Assembly: GCF_951229915.1 (NCBI RefSeq)
Contig: NZ_OX579588.1
Coordinates: forward strand, 806,001 to 870,000
DNA length: 64,000 bases
Direction of reading: 5' to 3'
Origin: Candidatus Ornithobacterium hominis
Lineage (GTDB): Bacteria > Bacteroidota > Bacteroidia > Flavobacteriales > Weeksellaceae
The stretch's first letter is position 1, and every line of letters starts with the position of its first letter. Below the pieces are notes generated by a model. The model worked only from the letters and a program-made list of their open reading frames with translations, did no database searches and was not told the origin of the DNA. Positions 45,210-53,937 of the stretch are shown in pieces. The translations under genes and the position numbers were made by a program.

Positions 45210-45998
45210 TTATATTTTTTCAATGAGTTCAGTTCGTACCTTTTCGTAGGCTATTAGGTGGTCGTAATTCTCACTAGGGTGTAGCAGTAAAGCTGTGTCC
45301 CCCAAAAATTCACTATCCTCTAATTTCAATTCTAAATTTCTTAAAAATTGTTTTTGAGTAGGACTTTGTCCTTCTGAAAAATTCATATATTGATGATAGA
45401 TTTGAATTATTTTTTCGACATCAAGATGAGTTTTGGTCAAACATTTATATAAATCGAACAAATCTCTACCTTTTCGCCTTTGATATAAAGCTCTTAGTTT
45501 AGTAGCAATTAATTCTTCTAATGAATAAGTAACAATATTTGCCTTATCTTTATACCAAGGACTGTCCACTTCAAAAGGAACTTCCGAAAATCCTAATGCT
45601 GTAAAATGCTCTTTACAATTGATTTCTATTTTTAATCGAATGGGAACCACAGGAGGAATCTCTGAGGCTACTTTAAAAATTAGTACATTGTTATTTCTTT
45701 TCTGACGAACATAAGGTTCTCCTAAAAAGGACAGGACTTCTCGAAGTCGGTCGATAGTTTCTTTAATAGGTTCGGCTTTGATTTGAACTAAGTCAATATC
45801 TTCCGAGTAGCGAGGTTGTGGCGATAAATATAACTTATGCAAGGCAGTTCCTCCCCGAAAAGCCAAATGTTTTGATAGAAAAGCATCTTTATAAATTTCT
45901 ACCAGAGCTTTGCAGATAATTAAATCTTGTTCTACTTGTTCAGGTGTCTGCCACGGAACAATGGAACGCCAATAAGTAATTGCATTTTTAGGTATCAT
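45210..45998 (-). CDS. abiEii: AbiEii-type nucleotidyltransferase toxin
   Basis: This 262-aa protein carries the nucleotidyltransferase signature AFRGGTALHKLYL, then RYSEDIDLV (about 46-70), which binds NTP and metal. The ATKLRALYQRRKGRDLFDLY helix is a family hallmark. AbiEii is the toxin of the type IV AbiE system and blocks growth, classically during phage infection. The start overlaps the antitoxin stop by 4 bp. Both genes look intact inside a decayed element. Confidence 0.88.
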   Translation of the reverse strand: MIPKNAITYWRSIVPWQTPEQVEQDLIICKALVEIYKDAFLSKHLAFRGGTALHKLYLSPQPRYSEDIDLVQIKAEPIKETIDRLREVLSFLGEPYVRQKRNNNVLIFKVASEIPPVVPIRLKIEINCKEHFTALGFSEVPFEVDSPWYKDKANIVTYSLEELIATKLRALYQRRKGRDLFDLYKCLTKTHLDVEKIIQIYHQYMNFSEGQSPTQKQFLRNLELKLEDSEFLGDTALLLHPSENYDHLIAYEKVRTELIEKI

Positions 45999-46810
45999 TC
46001 GTCAATGTATATTTGTTCATTTATTATTATTTTCCAAACGGGATGATAGTCATCTGTATCAGATATTTCTTTACCTGTTTTTAGAGGTGTTTTCCAAAAG
46101 TTTAGTCCAATTTCTTGGGATTTTTTCCATAGTATTTTCTCCAACTCTTTTTCTTCTAAAATAGAAAGTACATAACCTAAACGCTGGATACTTGCTATCG
46201 GAAACTGAGATATTAGCGTATTAGGCATTCTCTTAAAATCCATTTCAGCACAAAGTTCCTGTATGACTTCAGTCGCTCTATTCAAACCACCTATTTCATT
46301 CTCATAGATAAGTAGGTCCAAGGCGGTAACTTCAGGAGTGGATACTTTTACATAACCGTTTTGCGTTTTATGTAATGTCCATAATTCCTCGGTGATGAAA
46401 CGCTTAACTGGAAAAACAATCTGTACATTATTCTTTAAGGTTGTTCTTAAAGGCGGTAATTCAGTAAGTACAGAAAAAGTTTGTGGGCGTTGATGTGCAG
46501 CTCCATAAAAGCTGGCAGCACTTAATAAGCCGATATAATAATTCCTTTCCAGATAATTCATTAGTTCATCTATATATAGATAGGGCGGCACTTGTTTGCT
46601 CAAAGCATATTCAACAGGAATAATTACATAAAATCCTTTCCAAATAGATAAAATTTTTCCTTTACAACTTAATCGGTGCAAAGCATTGGAAATACTTTGT
46701 TCTTTTAAATTTGTAAATTGATTTCGTACTTGTTCAATACTAAAAGTCATAATCCCCTTTTTAGGTAATTCTTCTACCCAGTCCTTAATCGTTATTTTCG
46801 TAATAAACAT
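45995..46810 (-). CDS. abiEi: AbiEi-type antitoxin and autorepressor
   Basis: This 271-aa protein begins with a winged-helix HTH (MTFSIEQVRNQFTNLKEQSI, ALHRLSCKGKILSIWKGFYV) followed by the AbiEi C-terminal domain (YYIGLLSAASFYGAAHQRPQ; TPEVTALDLLIYENEIGG). It neutralises AbiEii and represses its own promoter by binding an inverted repeat. A matching palindrome lies inside the promoter at 46838-46856. It is the first gene of the AbiE operon. Confidence 0.88.
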   Translation of the reverse strand: MFITKITIKDWVEELPKKGIMTFSIEQVRNQFTNLKEQSISNALHRLSCKGKILSIWKGFYVIIPVEYALSKQVPPYLYIDELMNYLERNYYIGLLSAASFYGAAHQRPQTFSVLTELPPLRTTLKNNVQIVFPVKRFITEELWTLHKTQNGYVKVSTPEVTALDLLIYENEIGGLNRATEVIQELCAEMDFKRMPNTLISQFPIASIQRLGYVLSILEEKELEKILWKKSQEIGLNFWKTPLKTGKEISDTDDYHPVWKIIINEQIYIDE

Positions 46811-46832
46811 TCCTTTTAATTTGATTTATTTG

Positions 46833-46865
46833 CAAATATACTCACTTTTTGAGTATTAAAGCAAA
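46833..46865 (-). promoter_or_regulatory. Promoter of the AbiE operon
   Basis: On the minus strand: TTTG, 21 nt, then TATATTTG. This fits the Bacteroidota sigma-ABfr consensus (TTTG, 19-21 nt, TAnnTTTG). The predicted start of transcription is about 15-20 nt before the AbiEi ATG. Confidence 0.65.
46838..46856. promoter_or_regulatory. AbiEi operator palindrome
   Basis: A perfect inverted repeat of 7-bp arms with a 5-nt centre, ATACTCA-CTTTT-TGAGTAT, overlaps the -7 box and spacer of the AbiE promoter. Its position is right for repression by AbiEi, which is known to autoregulate through inverted repeats. Confidence 0.65.
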
Positions 46866-46958
46866 CATTTCAAAAAAAAAGGTTTAGACAATTATCTATT
46901 GACGGCATTTTTCGCCGTCAAATACTTATTGTTTAAACCTGTTATGCTTTGATTATTT

Positions 46959-47740
46959 TCATTTTCCTTTTTTATTTTTAGAGCGAGGCGGAAACTCAAA
47001 TGAGGTAGAACTGTCTTCTTGAAGAACCAAATAAGCATCAAAACTTTTTCCCGCCTTACTTTTTAATCCTTTTGAAAGCGTTGTTTTTCCATTTTCCAGC
47101 AAAGCCATTATCGCTTCATCATTTACCTGTTTTCCGCAAACATTTCTGAAAAATAACCACTGACAATCTTCTTCCATACATTTAGCAACTTTCTTGTATA
47201 AACGAACACTTTGTTTTTTACAAACAGGACAAACCAATGCAGGTGAAGCAATTCCTTCGATTTCCATCGCTAAAAAATCTTCTGTAATTTTTTGGGTATA
47301 GTCTTTCATCGCTTGTAGGAAATCTTCTGGAGGGAGTTGCCCTTCCTCAATTTCATTGAGAGAGGCTTCTCATTCACCCGTTAATGCCACATCAGCGATT
47401 TTTCGGTCTTTGACCCATTCAAAAACTTTCAATCCCTTTTCAGTTGGAACTATACTTTTCTTTTGGCGTTTGATATAGTTTCGTTTCAACAAAGTTTCTA
47501 TTGTTGCCGCTCGAGTAGCGGGAGTTCCAATACCAGTACCTTTGAGTAATTGTCGTTGATTTTCGTCTTCCAAATCCTTTCCTGCCGATTCCATTGCCGA
47601 CAATAAAGTCGCTTCTGTATATAATGCTGGAGGGCGGGTGGTTTTGGTGAACTTGATTCTTTTACAGGAGATAATTCTTTTTTTCCTGCCATTAGTTCCA
47701 TTAACTCGCTTTCGTTGATAGGGTTTCTCTTCTTTCTCAT
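46959..47740 (-). pseudogene. topB: topB (type IA topoisomerase III) remnant with nonsense and frameshift lesions
   Basis: Only the C-terminal part of the element-type topoisomerase III remains. The stretch RPPALYTEATLLSAMESAGK, then GTGIGTPATRAATIETLLKR, is typical. A TGA at 47370-47372 interrupts ALTGE-stop-EASLNEIEEGQ, where Trp is expected, and the frame then continues to the zinc-ribbon-like end (CPVCKKQSVRLYKKVAKC). Upstream, near 47640-47690, the frame shifts relative to MRKKRNPINESELMEL at the 5' end. The catalytic Tyr region is absent, so the gene is dead. Confidence 0.75.
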
Positions 47741-47984
47741 ACTTCTATTATTTTTATATCCGACAACGAAACTATAACCTTGTTTTTATCTTTTATACTA
47801 CCTGTCTTTTTTTGGCTTTGTTTGTCCTTTTTTGGAACAGATAAGTACTGAAGATATTTAAACATTTGTTTATCACATAGTATCTTAAAAGAATTTCAAA
47901 AAATAGAGTGTTAATGAAAAAAAAACTATAATAATTTGTATAATCCAATATATTTTCCTACATTCCGATTATATTCTTGATGAT

Positions 47985-48338
47985 ATGAAGTATTTTAAAA
48001 CAATGTTTTTTTTATTTATGGTTTGCTTTTCTATTGGATGTTTTAATTACAATAAGGAAGAGGATTATTACAAAGAGGTTGAAGTAACCGTTCTATCAGA
48101 AACAACTTTAATCAAGTGTTGTTCTCCTAATTTTACTGGAGAAAGAGAGGCTATGATTGTAAAAAAGAAAAACGATAAAACAGACTATCTTTTCTTAGAT
48201 GAAATTCGAGGATTTACTTATGAAAGAGGCTTTGAATATTTGTTATTGATTAAAGAAAAGCATTTAGCAAATGCACCTCAAGACGTAAAGTCTGTTGAGT
48301 ATCATTTAATAGAAGAATTATCAAAGCAAAAGAAGTAA
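47985..48338 (+). CDS. DUF4377-like putative lipoprotein
   Basis: This 117-aa protein has a lipoprotein signal ending CFSIGCFNY (lipobox Cys about 19). The core has LDEIRGFTYERGFEYLLLI and ANAPQDVKSVEYHLIEEL, the pattern of DUF4377 domains, which often accompany META-type stress lipoproteins. It would sit in the periplasm or outer membrane. Unlike its neighbours it shows no damage. The 47741-47984 gap before it holds no gene I can support. Confidence 0.65.
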   Translation: MKYFKTMFFLFMVCFSIGCFNYNKEEDYYKEVEVTVLSETTLIKCCSPNFTGEREAMIVKKKNDKTDYLFLDEIRGFTYERGFEYLLLIKEKHLANAPQDVKSVEYHLIEELSKQKK

Positions 48339-48349
48339 TTTCAATTTTA

Positions 48350-48532
48350 GTATTTGATTTATTCATAGTTGTAATCCCTTTATTATTATATCTATATCCG
48401 CCAAAAAAAATAAATTATGCATTTGGTTATAGAACTAAACGTTCAGTAATGAATATTGATAACTGGAATTTTTCACAAATTTTTTTTGCCAAAAGATGGT
48501 TATTAGTATCGGTAGTTGTTATTCTAACCTAA
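48350..48532 (+). pseudogene. SdpI-family membrane protein fragment
   Basis: The frame before the TAA at 48530 reads IPLLLYLYPPKKINYAFGYR, then TKRSVMNIDNWNFSQIFFAK. FGYRT-x-RSM-x-N-x-D-x-W is the SdpI/immunity-type membrane signature. The N-terminus lacks a start codon and the C-terminal helices are missing. Confidence 0.6.
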
Positions 48533-48697
48533 ATGCCCCCGAAGTTTTAATCCTCCTGGCGTTAAATGTAATACACATACCATACAGGTTTGATAATGCC
48601 CCGCCAATGCGCACAATTCCTCTATCATTTCAATACTTTCGCTTTCATTATTGGCGGAACTTATTAAATCAGCAATACCATCAATGACCACCAGATG
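48533..48697 (-). pseudogene. AAA/RepA-like ATPase fragment of a mobilizable element
   Basis: The minus strand reads HLVVIDGIADLISSANNESE, then MIEELCALAGHYQTCMVCVL and HLTPGGLKLRGH. VVIDGIADL is a Walker B strand and VLH-x-TPGG-x-K-x-RGH is typical of RecA-like ATPases of Bacteroidota mobile elements. Both ends are missing. It marks the edge of the element wreck. Confidence 0.65.
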
Positions 48698-48744
48698 TTA
48701 AATTTCCTAAAACATCCAAGCCTTAAAAAAAATCCTGAAAAACA

Positions 48745-48776
48745 TTTCCTCAAAAACAAGAATTTTGGTATCTTTG
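48745..48776 (+). promoter_or_regulatory. Candidate promoter upstream of the 49142 gene
   Basis: A TATCTTTG box at 48769-48776 fits the -7 element TAnnTTTG. TTTC at 48745-48748, 20 nt upstream, is a near match for the -33 TTTG. The leader would be about 360 nt. Confidence 0.4.
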
Positions 48777-49141
48777 ACCCCAAATAGCTACGGCTGTTTT
48801 TAATTTAAGTTAAACCACAAAAAAAACAAAAACTTATGACATAGCGCCAACGGGCAACATAACATAAAAATAGTGTAATTGTATTATTTCTAAATCAAAA
48901 ATTCCCCAATTTTTATACAACCAGAAATTATACAGGAACTACACCCTTATGGGGTGTGGGGCTTTGTATATTGGTTGTGGGTATGGGGATACCTTGATTT
49001 AGTGTACAGAATGAGTCATCCACACCTTTTTTTATGCCCATACCCAACGGATACCTTAGGATGACATTTTAAAAATCAAGGGATTGCGATAAAAAAGAAC
49101 AAAGCAATTTAAAAGTTTAATCCAATTAAAATGTTACCATT
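48777..49141 (+). other. Long structured leader or intergenic region
   Basis: No coding frame is supported. Three inverted repeats cluster at 48941-49046: ACACCC/GGGTGT (48941-48957), GGTAT/ATACC around GGGG (48980-48993), and TGGGTATGGG (48978-48987) with CCCATACCCA (49037-49046). The last two share bases and cannot both form. This could be a regulatory RNA leader or the scar of an element end. Confidence 0.45.
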
Positions 49142-50212
49142 ATGAAAAAACAATTAACTATTTTATCCCTCACATTTGGCGTATCTGCCTTTGCACAGGT
49201 AGGGATTAATACGGAAAATCCCAAAGCTACTTTAGAGATTACTAATAAAGGAGCAGAACCTGCCAAAGGATTGCTTATCCCAAGAATGACAGCAGATGAG
49301 GTGAAGACTATGACCGATGCGGGCGGAGTAGGAACAGACCAAAACTCGCTACTCCTTTATATAACTGCTCTGTTTACTGATGTGGCTAATAAAACAGGCA
49401 AGTATGAGCTGATAGACCAAGCGGGCTACTACTATTACGACGCTAATGATGCTGGTGGTAAATGGAAGAAATTAGACACTACGCTTTATGGTAGCAATGG
49501 TACCCTTTCTGCCGACCGCACGGTAACCATGGATGGCAAGACTTTGACATTTAATGGGAACAATGCTCAAATAAAAGTACCCAATATGCAAGAACGCCTA
49601 ACAAGCGAGGATGTGTCTACCATAGTAATGGCTACTGATGGCACTTTTAAAAAAGATTCTAATTGGTGGACCTTTCAGAATTCTACAACTCCTCCAGAAA
49701 TTAAAAAAGATAAGATAAAGAAATATTTGTTAGATATAGGATATATTTCAATAGGCACTAATGAGGTTAAAGTGAACACAGAATTTGAGTACGGATGTCA
49801 TCGTCCTGGAGAAAGTAAATTTATTCATTATAAACGCCGGGGAATTTTAACTATTCCAAAAGCAGATTGGATAAAAGGAGATAATTCTAAAGGGACAACT
49901 TTATATTTTGTTAAAAGGAAAAGAAATGCGCAAACTTTATCTCCTCCTTTTCTGAAAGCTTATAAATACCATAATGTGGGGATGTATTTTCAATGTTGTA
50001 CTTTTGGAAGTACTACGGGAACAGTTTTTTGGCTGGAAGAAACAGGTTTGGATGGAGTTGAGGGTAAAATGAATAGCGGTAGAACACCTATAAGAGAAGG
50101 ATATGATGCTCCTAATAACTTAAAGCTTGAAGATTTTAGATTCGTAACAGAATGTGATGATCAGTTATTGTATATTCATAGAGATATACGAGCGATACAG
50201 TACGAAGATTAA
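49142..50212 (+). CDS. Exported flavobacterial surface protein (VGINT type)
   Basis: This 356-aa protein has a signal peptide (1-18, ...SAFAQ) followed by VGINTENPKATLEI and KGLLIPRMTADEV, an N-terminal pattern common in exported Flavobacteriia proteins and reminiscent of phage-tail-like or adhesin stalks. The middle (about 90-150) is Gly/Asn-rich with ADRTVTMDGKTLTFNGNN. The C-terminal half is unique and Cys-containing (HVGMYFQCCTFG-like segment near 280, ECDDQLLYIHRD). There is no T9SS sorting domain. Function unknown. Confidence 0.6.
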   Translation: MKKQLTILSLTFGVSAFAQVGINTENPKATLEITNKGAEPAKGLLIPRMTADEVKTMTDAGGVGTDQNSLLLYITALFTDVANKTGKYELIDQAGYYYYDANDAGGKWKKLDTTLYGSNGTLSADRTVTMDGKTLTFNGNNAQIKVPNMQERLTSEDVSTIVMATDGTFKKDSNWWTFQNSTTPPEIKKDKIKKYLLDIGYISIGTNEVKVNTEFEYGCHRPGESKFIHYKRRGILTIPKADWIKGDNSKGTTLYFVKRKRNAQTLSPPFLKAYKYHNVGMYFQCCTFGSTTGTVFWLEETGLDGVEGKMNSGRTPIREGYDAPNNLKLEDFRFVTECDDQLLYIHRDIRAIQYED

Positions 50213-50265
50213 ATCAAACTTATTTTCTTCATTTCTTATAATTCTGCTTTAAGATATGCAATTCT

Positions 50266-50463
50266 CTATCTCTTCAATAGAAAATTTATTGAGGCAAAAG
50301 TATAAAACGGGACGAGTTCGGAATTTTTTCTATTTTTAGTAGAGAGTGGGTAGGAGTCAATGATTTCTGTCGATTGAGATTGTTCTTGGATGTACGCTTT
50401 TATAAATTGGATTTCTTGGCGTAATTGTAGCCATTGGTTCTCTTCAATAGTGATTAATTTCAT
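50266..50463 (-). pseudogene. HTH regulator remnant of the integrative element
   Basis: A 65-aa minus-strand frame, MKLITIEENQWLQLRQEIQF and onward, resembles the N-terminus of the small excisionase-like HTH proteins carried by Bacteroidota elements. It ends before the helix-turn-helix (NRKNSELVPFYTFAS is out of pattern), which suggests an internal deletion. It lies downstream of RteC. Confidence 0.45.
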
Positions 50464-50732
50464 TTCTTCTAATTTTATCGTTTATCTGGGGACAAAGTTC
50501 AGAAGACTGAGGCGATGATAACGCCAAGTTTTGCCAATGGGTAGATAGAAAATTAGCCATTTTAACGCATTTATGTTTATGCCTGAATAATCATGAATTT
50601 AGAGCAAAAAAAAGACACTTAAAGCGACTAATAATCATCTTGAAGTTAGTAAAGTAAGTAGTGTGAGTGTGGTTTGCCAATGGGTGTTTATGGGTGTTTT
50701 TCTCTTATGCCCAATAAATGGGCAAAAGCAAA
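50464..50732. other. Intergenic region, no gene seen
   Basis: AT-rich with frequent stops in all frames. GTTTTGCCAATGGGT and GGTTTGCCAATGGGTGTT (about 50528 and 50681) share the core TTTGCCAATGGGT or close to it, and GCCCAATAAATGGGC at 50709-50723 is a short palindrome (GCCCA/TGGGC), possibly a weak terminator or element-specific site. Confidence 0.35.
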
Positions 50733-51575
50733 CTATAAATTTTTATTGATATAGTTTTGCAAAGAAGACTGTAATTGATCAATAAATAAGGTTTGAGATT
50801 TTGAACGAAATTTCATACGATGAAAGGAGTGATTAATATCCTTGAGTTCCACTTTAAATATCCTTTGAAAAGCAAAAGAGATAGCGCTCAGGTTGGTGTT
50901 TCCATTGGAAATAGCACCAGAACAATATAATGCATAGATTAGCTCCACAAGGGCATTTTTAGAAGCACTCCATTCCAAGGAATGTTCAAAATCCTCTATA
51001 TCTTCGTATTGTTTTTCAGTTGTCCTGAATAATAGATAATCATAAAATAACTCACGAGCGATAATTCTAGCGACTAAATAGTCATAATAAGTAGAAAAAT
51101 AGGGGTCTAAATCAAAGACATGATTTTCTAATCCATCAGCAAGATTAATAGCGAAACGCTTAAAGTAGAGAGCATCTTTATCATTTCTGCCCGACCAATA
51201 ATAGCGATAAAAATCGTCTGATTTTAGAAAATAATCATAACGCTTTCGGCATCTTTCCTCCTCATCACTAAAGTATTTTTTAGTAAAGTCATTGATAGAG
51301 GTAGGGCGTAGCATTTCTGTACGATACACTCTATTGTAAAAGATTAATTTTCCCTGAATATTGGGTTTGATATGTCGAAAGAAATAGATTTCTTCATCAT
51401 CATCTTCAAAGCCTTTTTGTAAAATCTCTTTACGAAATTCTTGCAATTTGTCATTTAGGTAAATCACCATCTTAAGTGCCTCCTGCGTAATTTGCTTGGT
51501 TTCAAACGTTACTTTTTTTTCTTCCTTTTCAATCTCTTGTTCAATTCGTCTGAACATGTTTACATAATGCGACAT
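50733..51575 (-). CDS. rteC: RteC-family regulator
   Basis: ATG 51575 (MSHYVNMFRRIEQEI) gives 280 aa; an in-frame upstream start adds 16 unlikely residues. RteC hallmarks: FFRHIKPNIQGKLIFYNRVY (about 85-105), YWSGRNDKDALYFKRF, and the C-terminal winged-helix-like LEWSASKNALVELIYALYCS. RteC controls excision of tetracycline-regulated conjugative transposons. Here it is complete but stands beside a decayed element with no integrase in the window, so it is probably a leftover. Confidence 0.85.
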   Translation of the reverse strand: MSHYVNMFRRIEQEIEKEEKKVTFETKQITQEALKMVIYLNDKLQEFRKEILQKGFEDDDEEIYFFRHIKPNIQGKLIFYNRVYRTEMLRPTSINDFTKKYFSDEEERCRKRYDYFLKSDDFYRYYWSGRNDKDALYFKRFAINLADGLENHVFDLDPYFSTYYDYLVARIIARELFYDYLLFRTTEKQYEDIEDFEHSLEWSASKNALVELIYALYCSGAISNGNTNLSAISFAFQRIFKVELKDINHSFHRMKFRSKSQTLFIDQLQSSLQNYINKNL

Positions 51576-51708
51576 ATTAGATTTTTTAAAATTAAGACTA
51601 AAAAAATAAGCATTAATTATCACAAACTAAAATAGGGAGAAAGAAGAAAATCAAACTAAGAAACAAAATTTACATTCAAATAAATCCTGTAATAAAACTT
51701 TGTATGTA

Positions 51709-51774
51709 TTTGCAGGCTGCACGCCGCAAGCGTGCTCCTCTATGGGTGCCGACTTGCAGCGTGCAGCCTGCAAA
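51709..51774. repeat. Long GC-rich hairpin
   Basis: Perfect 16-bp arms TTTGCAGGCTGCACGC (51709-51724) and GCGTGCAGCCTGCAAA (51759-51774). The pairing continues inward with GCAAG/CTTGC after one mismatch. The arms are far richer in GC than the surroundings. No T-run follows directly, so a simple terminator is unlikely; a palindromic intergenic repeat or MITE-like unit fits better. Confidence 0.75.
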
Positions 51775-51987
51775 GCAAAGTTACAAGATTTTTTTTTGAA
51801 AGTAAATAAGTGTATATTTGCGGTATTGAGTTTTCAATGAAAATCAGTGAAATTCAAGGAAGCAAGTTGAGTTACTAATTCGTTACCTGATATTTTAAAA
51901 ATACTTGTAATATTTTGGTATTTAGACAGATAATGGATTACTTTATTTTTTATTTTAAAGAATATCTCAGAACTATTCATAAAAAAA

Positions 51988-52117
51988 TTAAGCCTTAAAA
52001 AAATTAAGCCTTAAAAAAAATAGCCACCTCAATTTTTTATTTTTGAGACGACTACTTTTATAAAATTCTTCAAGGTTTTAAAAAAATCAAGATAAATTTT
52101 TTAAGCCTTAAAAAAAT
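51988..52117. repeat. Cluster of AAGCCTTAAAAA motifs downstream of fhs
   Basis: TTAAGCCTTAAAA occurs at about 51989, 52005 and 52101. Further copies lie at about 48718, 53923, 61674 and 62548, with a reverse-strand copy near 62405. The 51624-52116 gap otherwise holds only the hairpin at 51709 and no gene. Confidence 0.6.
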
Positions 52118-53793
52118 TAGGCCAAACCAGTAATATTTCCATCATTATCAATATCCATATTTTCGGCAGCAGGCGTAGATGGTAAACCTGGCATGCGCAT
52201 GGCATCACCTAGCATTGGGATTATAAAACCAGCTCCAGCGGCGACCTCAAACTCTCTTACCGTAACACTGAAATTTGTGGGGCAACCTAATTTTTTATCA
52301 TCATCGCTTAGAGATTTTGGTGTCTTAACCATACAAATCGCCATATCATCAAAGCCTAATTTTTTAAGCTCACGCATTTGTTTTTTTGCTTTGAGCGTGA
52401 AATTGACCTCAGAAGCACCGTAGATTTTTGAGGCAATAGAATCAATTTTCTCTTCAATTGAATCATCATTATTATAGAGAAATTTAAAATTTTCTTTCTT
52501 TTGATTTTCAATGGATTGAATAACACTTTCAGCTAAATTAGTCATGCCGTCACCTCCTTTAGAAAAGCCTTCTGCCAACACGGCGTCTACGCCTAATTTT
52601 TTGCATTGGGATTGAATAAATTCAAGTTCAGCATCATCATCACCTGGGAAATGATTAATCGCCACCACAGGATTTAAGCCAAAAGATTGAATGATTTGGA
52701 TATGTTTTTCTAAATTAGGGTATCCTTTTTTTACTTTTTCTAAATCAGGAGTTTGTAAATCATCTTTAGAGGCTCCGCCATGGTGGCGTAAAGCACGGAC
52801 TGTGGCTACAATTACAGTTGCATCAGGCTGTAGGGCAGAAGCTTTACACTTGATGTTGATAAATTTTTCTGCACCCAAGTCTGCACCAAATCCAGCTTCT
52901 GTTACCACATATTCGCTCAGGCTCATACCCATTTTGGTAGCCAAGACTGTATTGGTTCCTTGTGCGATACTCGCAAACGGGCCACCATGAATAATCGCAG
53001 GATTTCCTTCTAAAGTTTGTACCAAATTGGGTTTAATGGCATCTTTCAGCAAAATTGCCATCGCACCAACCACATTTAAATCTCGGGCAAAGACAGGTTT
53101 CCCGTCAAAGGTATCAGCAATATAAATTTTAGCCAATCGATTTTTTAAATCTTCGAAGTTTTCGGCCAAGCAAAGAATAGCCATGATTTCCGAGGCAGGC
53201 GTAATGTTGAATCCATCTTGGCGCACAACTCCATTATTATCACCTATGCTCAGAATGATTTGGCGCAAAGAGCGATCATTCATATCAATCACACGCTTCC
53301 ATGTAATTGTTTTGGGGTCGATATTCAAATTTCTTTTTTTAGACTGTAAATTATTGTCAATCGCTGCCGAGAGCAAATTATTAGCTTTTTCTATAGCATT
53401 AAAATCACCTGTGAAATGCAAATTAATATCTTCCATAGGAATCACTTGTGCATACCCACCACCAGCAGCTCCACCTTTGATTCCAAAAACAGGACCTAGT
53501 GAGGGTTCACGTATCACGACGGTAGCTTTTTTTCCAATTTTGTTTAATCCGTCTACCAAACCAATGCTAGTCGTGGTTTTGCCTTCACCTGCTGGCGTTG
53601 GTGTAATGGCGGTGACCAAAATTAATTTATTTTTCTCCCATTGGTTTTTTTGAATTAACTTCAAAGGGAGTTTAGCCTTGTATTTGCCGTAAAATTCTAA
53701 TTCTTCTAGAGGAATATTTAGTTTTTCTGCAATTTTCGAGATGTGTTGTATTTTTGCGCTTTGAGCAATTTCAATATCAGAAGGGAAACTCAT
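52117..53793 (-). CDS. fhs: Formate-tetrahydrofolate ligase
   Basis: This 558-aa protein has the usual length for the family. It has the P-loop-like TPTPAGEGKTTTSIGL (about 64-79), SLGPVFGIKGGAAGGGYAQV (about 98-118), LHFTGDFNAI, and the C-terminal GAGFIIPMLGDAMRMPGLP. It joins formate to tetrahydrofolate with ATP, giving 10-formyl-THF for purines and fMet. It acts in the cytosol as a homotetramer. Monocistronic by spacing. Confidence 0.97.
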   Translation of the reverse strand: MSFPSDIEIAQSAKIQHISKIAEKLNIPLEELEFYGKYKAKLPLKLIQKNQWEKNKLILVTAITPTPAGEGKTTTSIGLVDGLNKIGKKATVVIREPSLGPVFGIKGGAAGGGYAQVIPMEDINLHFTGDFNAIEKANNLLSAAIDNNLQSKKRNLNIDPKTITWKRVIDMNDRSLRQIILSIGDNNGVVRQDGFNITPASEIMAILCLAENFEDLKNRLAKIYIADTFDGKPVFARDLNVVGAMAILLKDAIKPNLVQTLEGNPAIIHGGPFASIAQGTNTVLATKMGMSLSEYVVTEAGFGADLGAEKFINIKCKASALQPDATVIVATVRALRHHGGASKDDLQTPDLEKVKKGYPNLEKHIQIIQSFGLNPVVAINHFPGDDDAELEFIQSQCKKLGVDAVLAEGFSKGGDGMTNLAESVIQSIENQKKENFKFLYNNDDSIEEKIDSIASKIYGASEVNFTLKAKKQMRELKKLGFDDMAICMVKTPKSLSDDDKKLGCPTNFSVTVREFEVAAGAGFIIPMLGDAMRMPGLPSTPAAENMDIDNDGNITGLA

Positions 53794-53937
53794 AAATAAA
53801 ATTTTGATTCAATATACAAAAAAAATGATAGAGAGAATAACTTCACTTTAATTATCATACGATAATAATTTTTTTTATCCTATGATAAATTTCATTTAGG
53901 AAATTAAGTTTTTAAATTTTTTTTAAGCCTTAAAAAA

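Noticed and set aside
47370..47372. TGA read as Trp (alternative genetic code)
   Set aside because: Intact core genes in the window use TGA as a stop (for example ftsK), so the topB and toxin TGA codons are lesions.
50733..51623. A longer RteC starting at 51623
   Set aside because: The extra 16 residues are not family-like, and MSHYVNMF at 51575 fits the usual start.
51709..51774. The GC-rich palindrome as the fhs terminator
   Set aside because: It is more than 300 bp past the fhs stop and no T-run follows on the relevant strand.
53183..53653. 156-codon open frame opposite fhs
   Set aside because: fhs is certain on the other strand; the frame is a compositional shadow.
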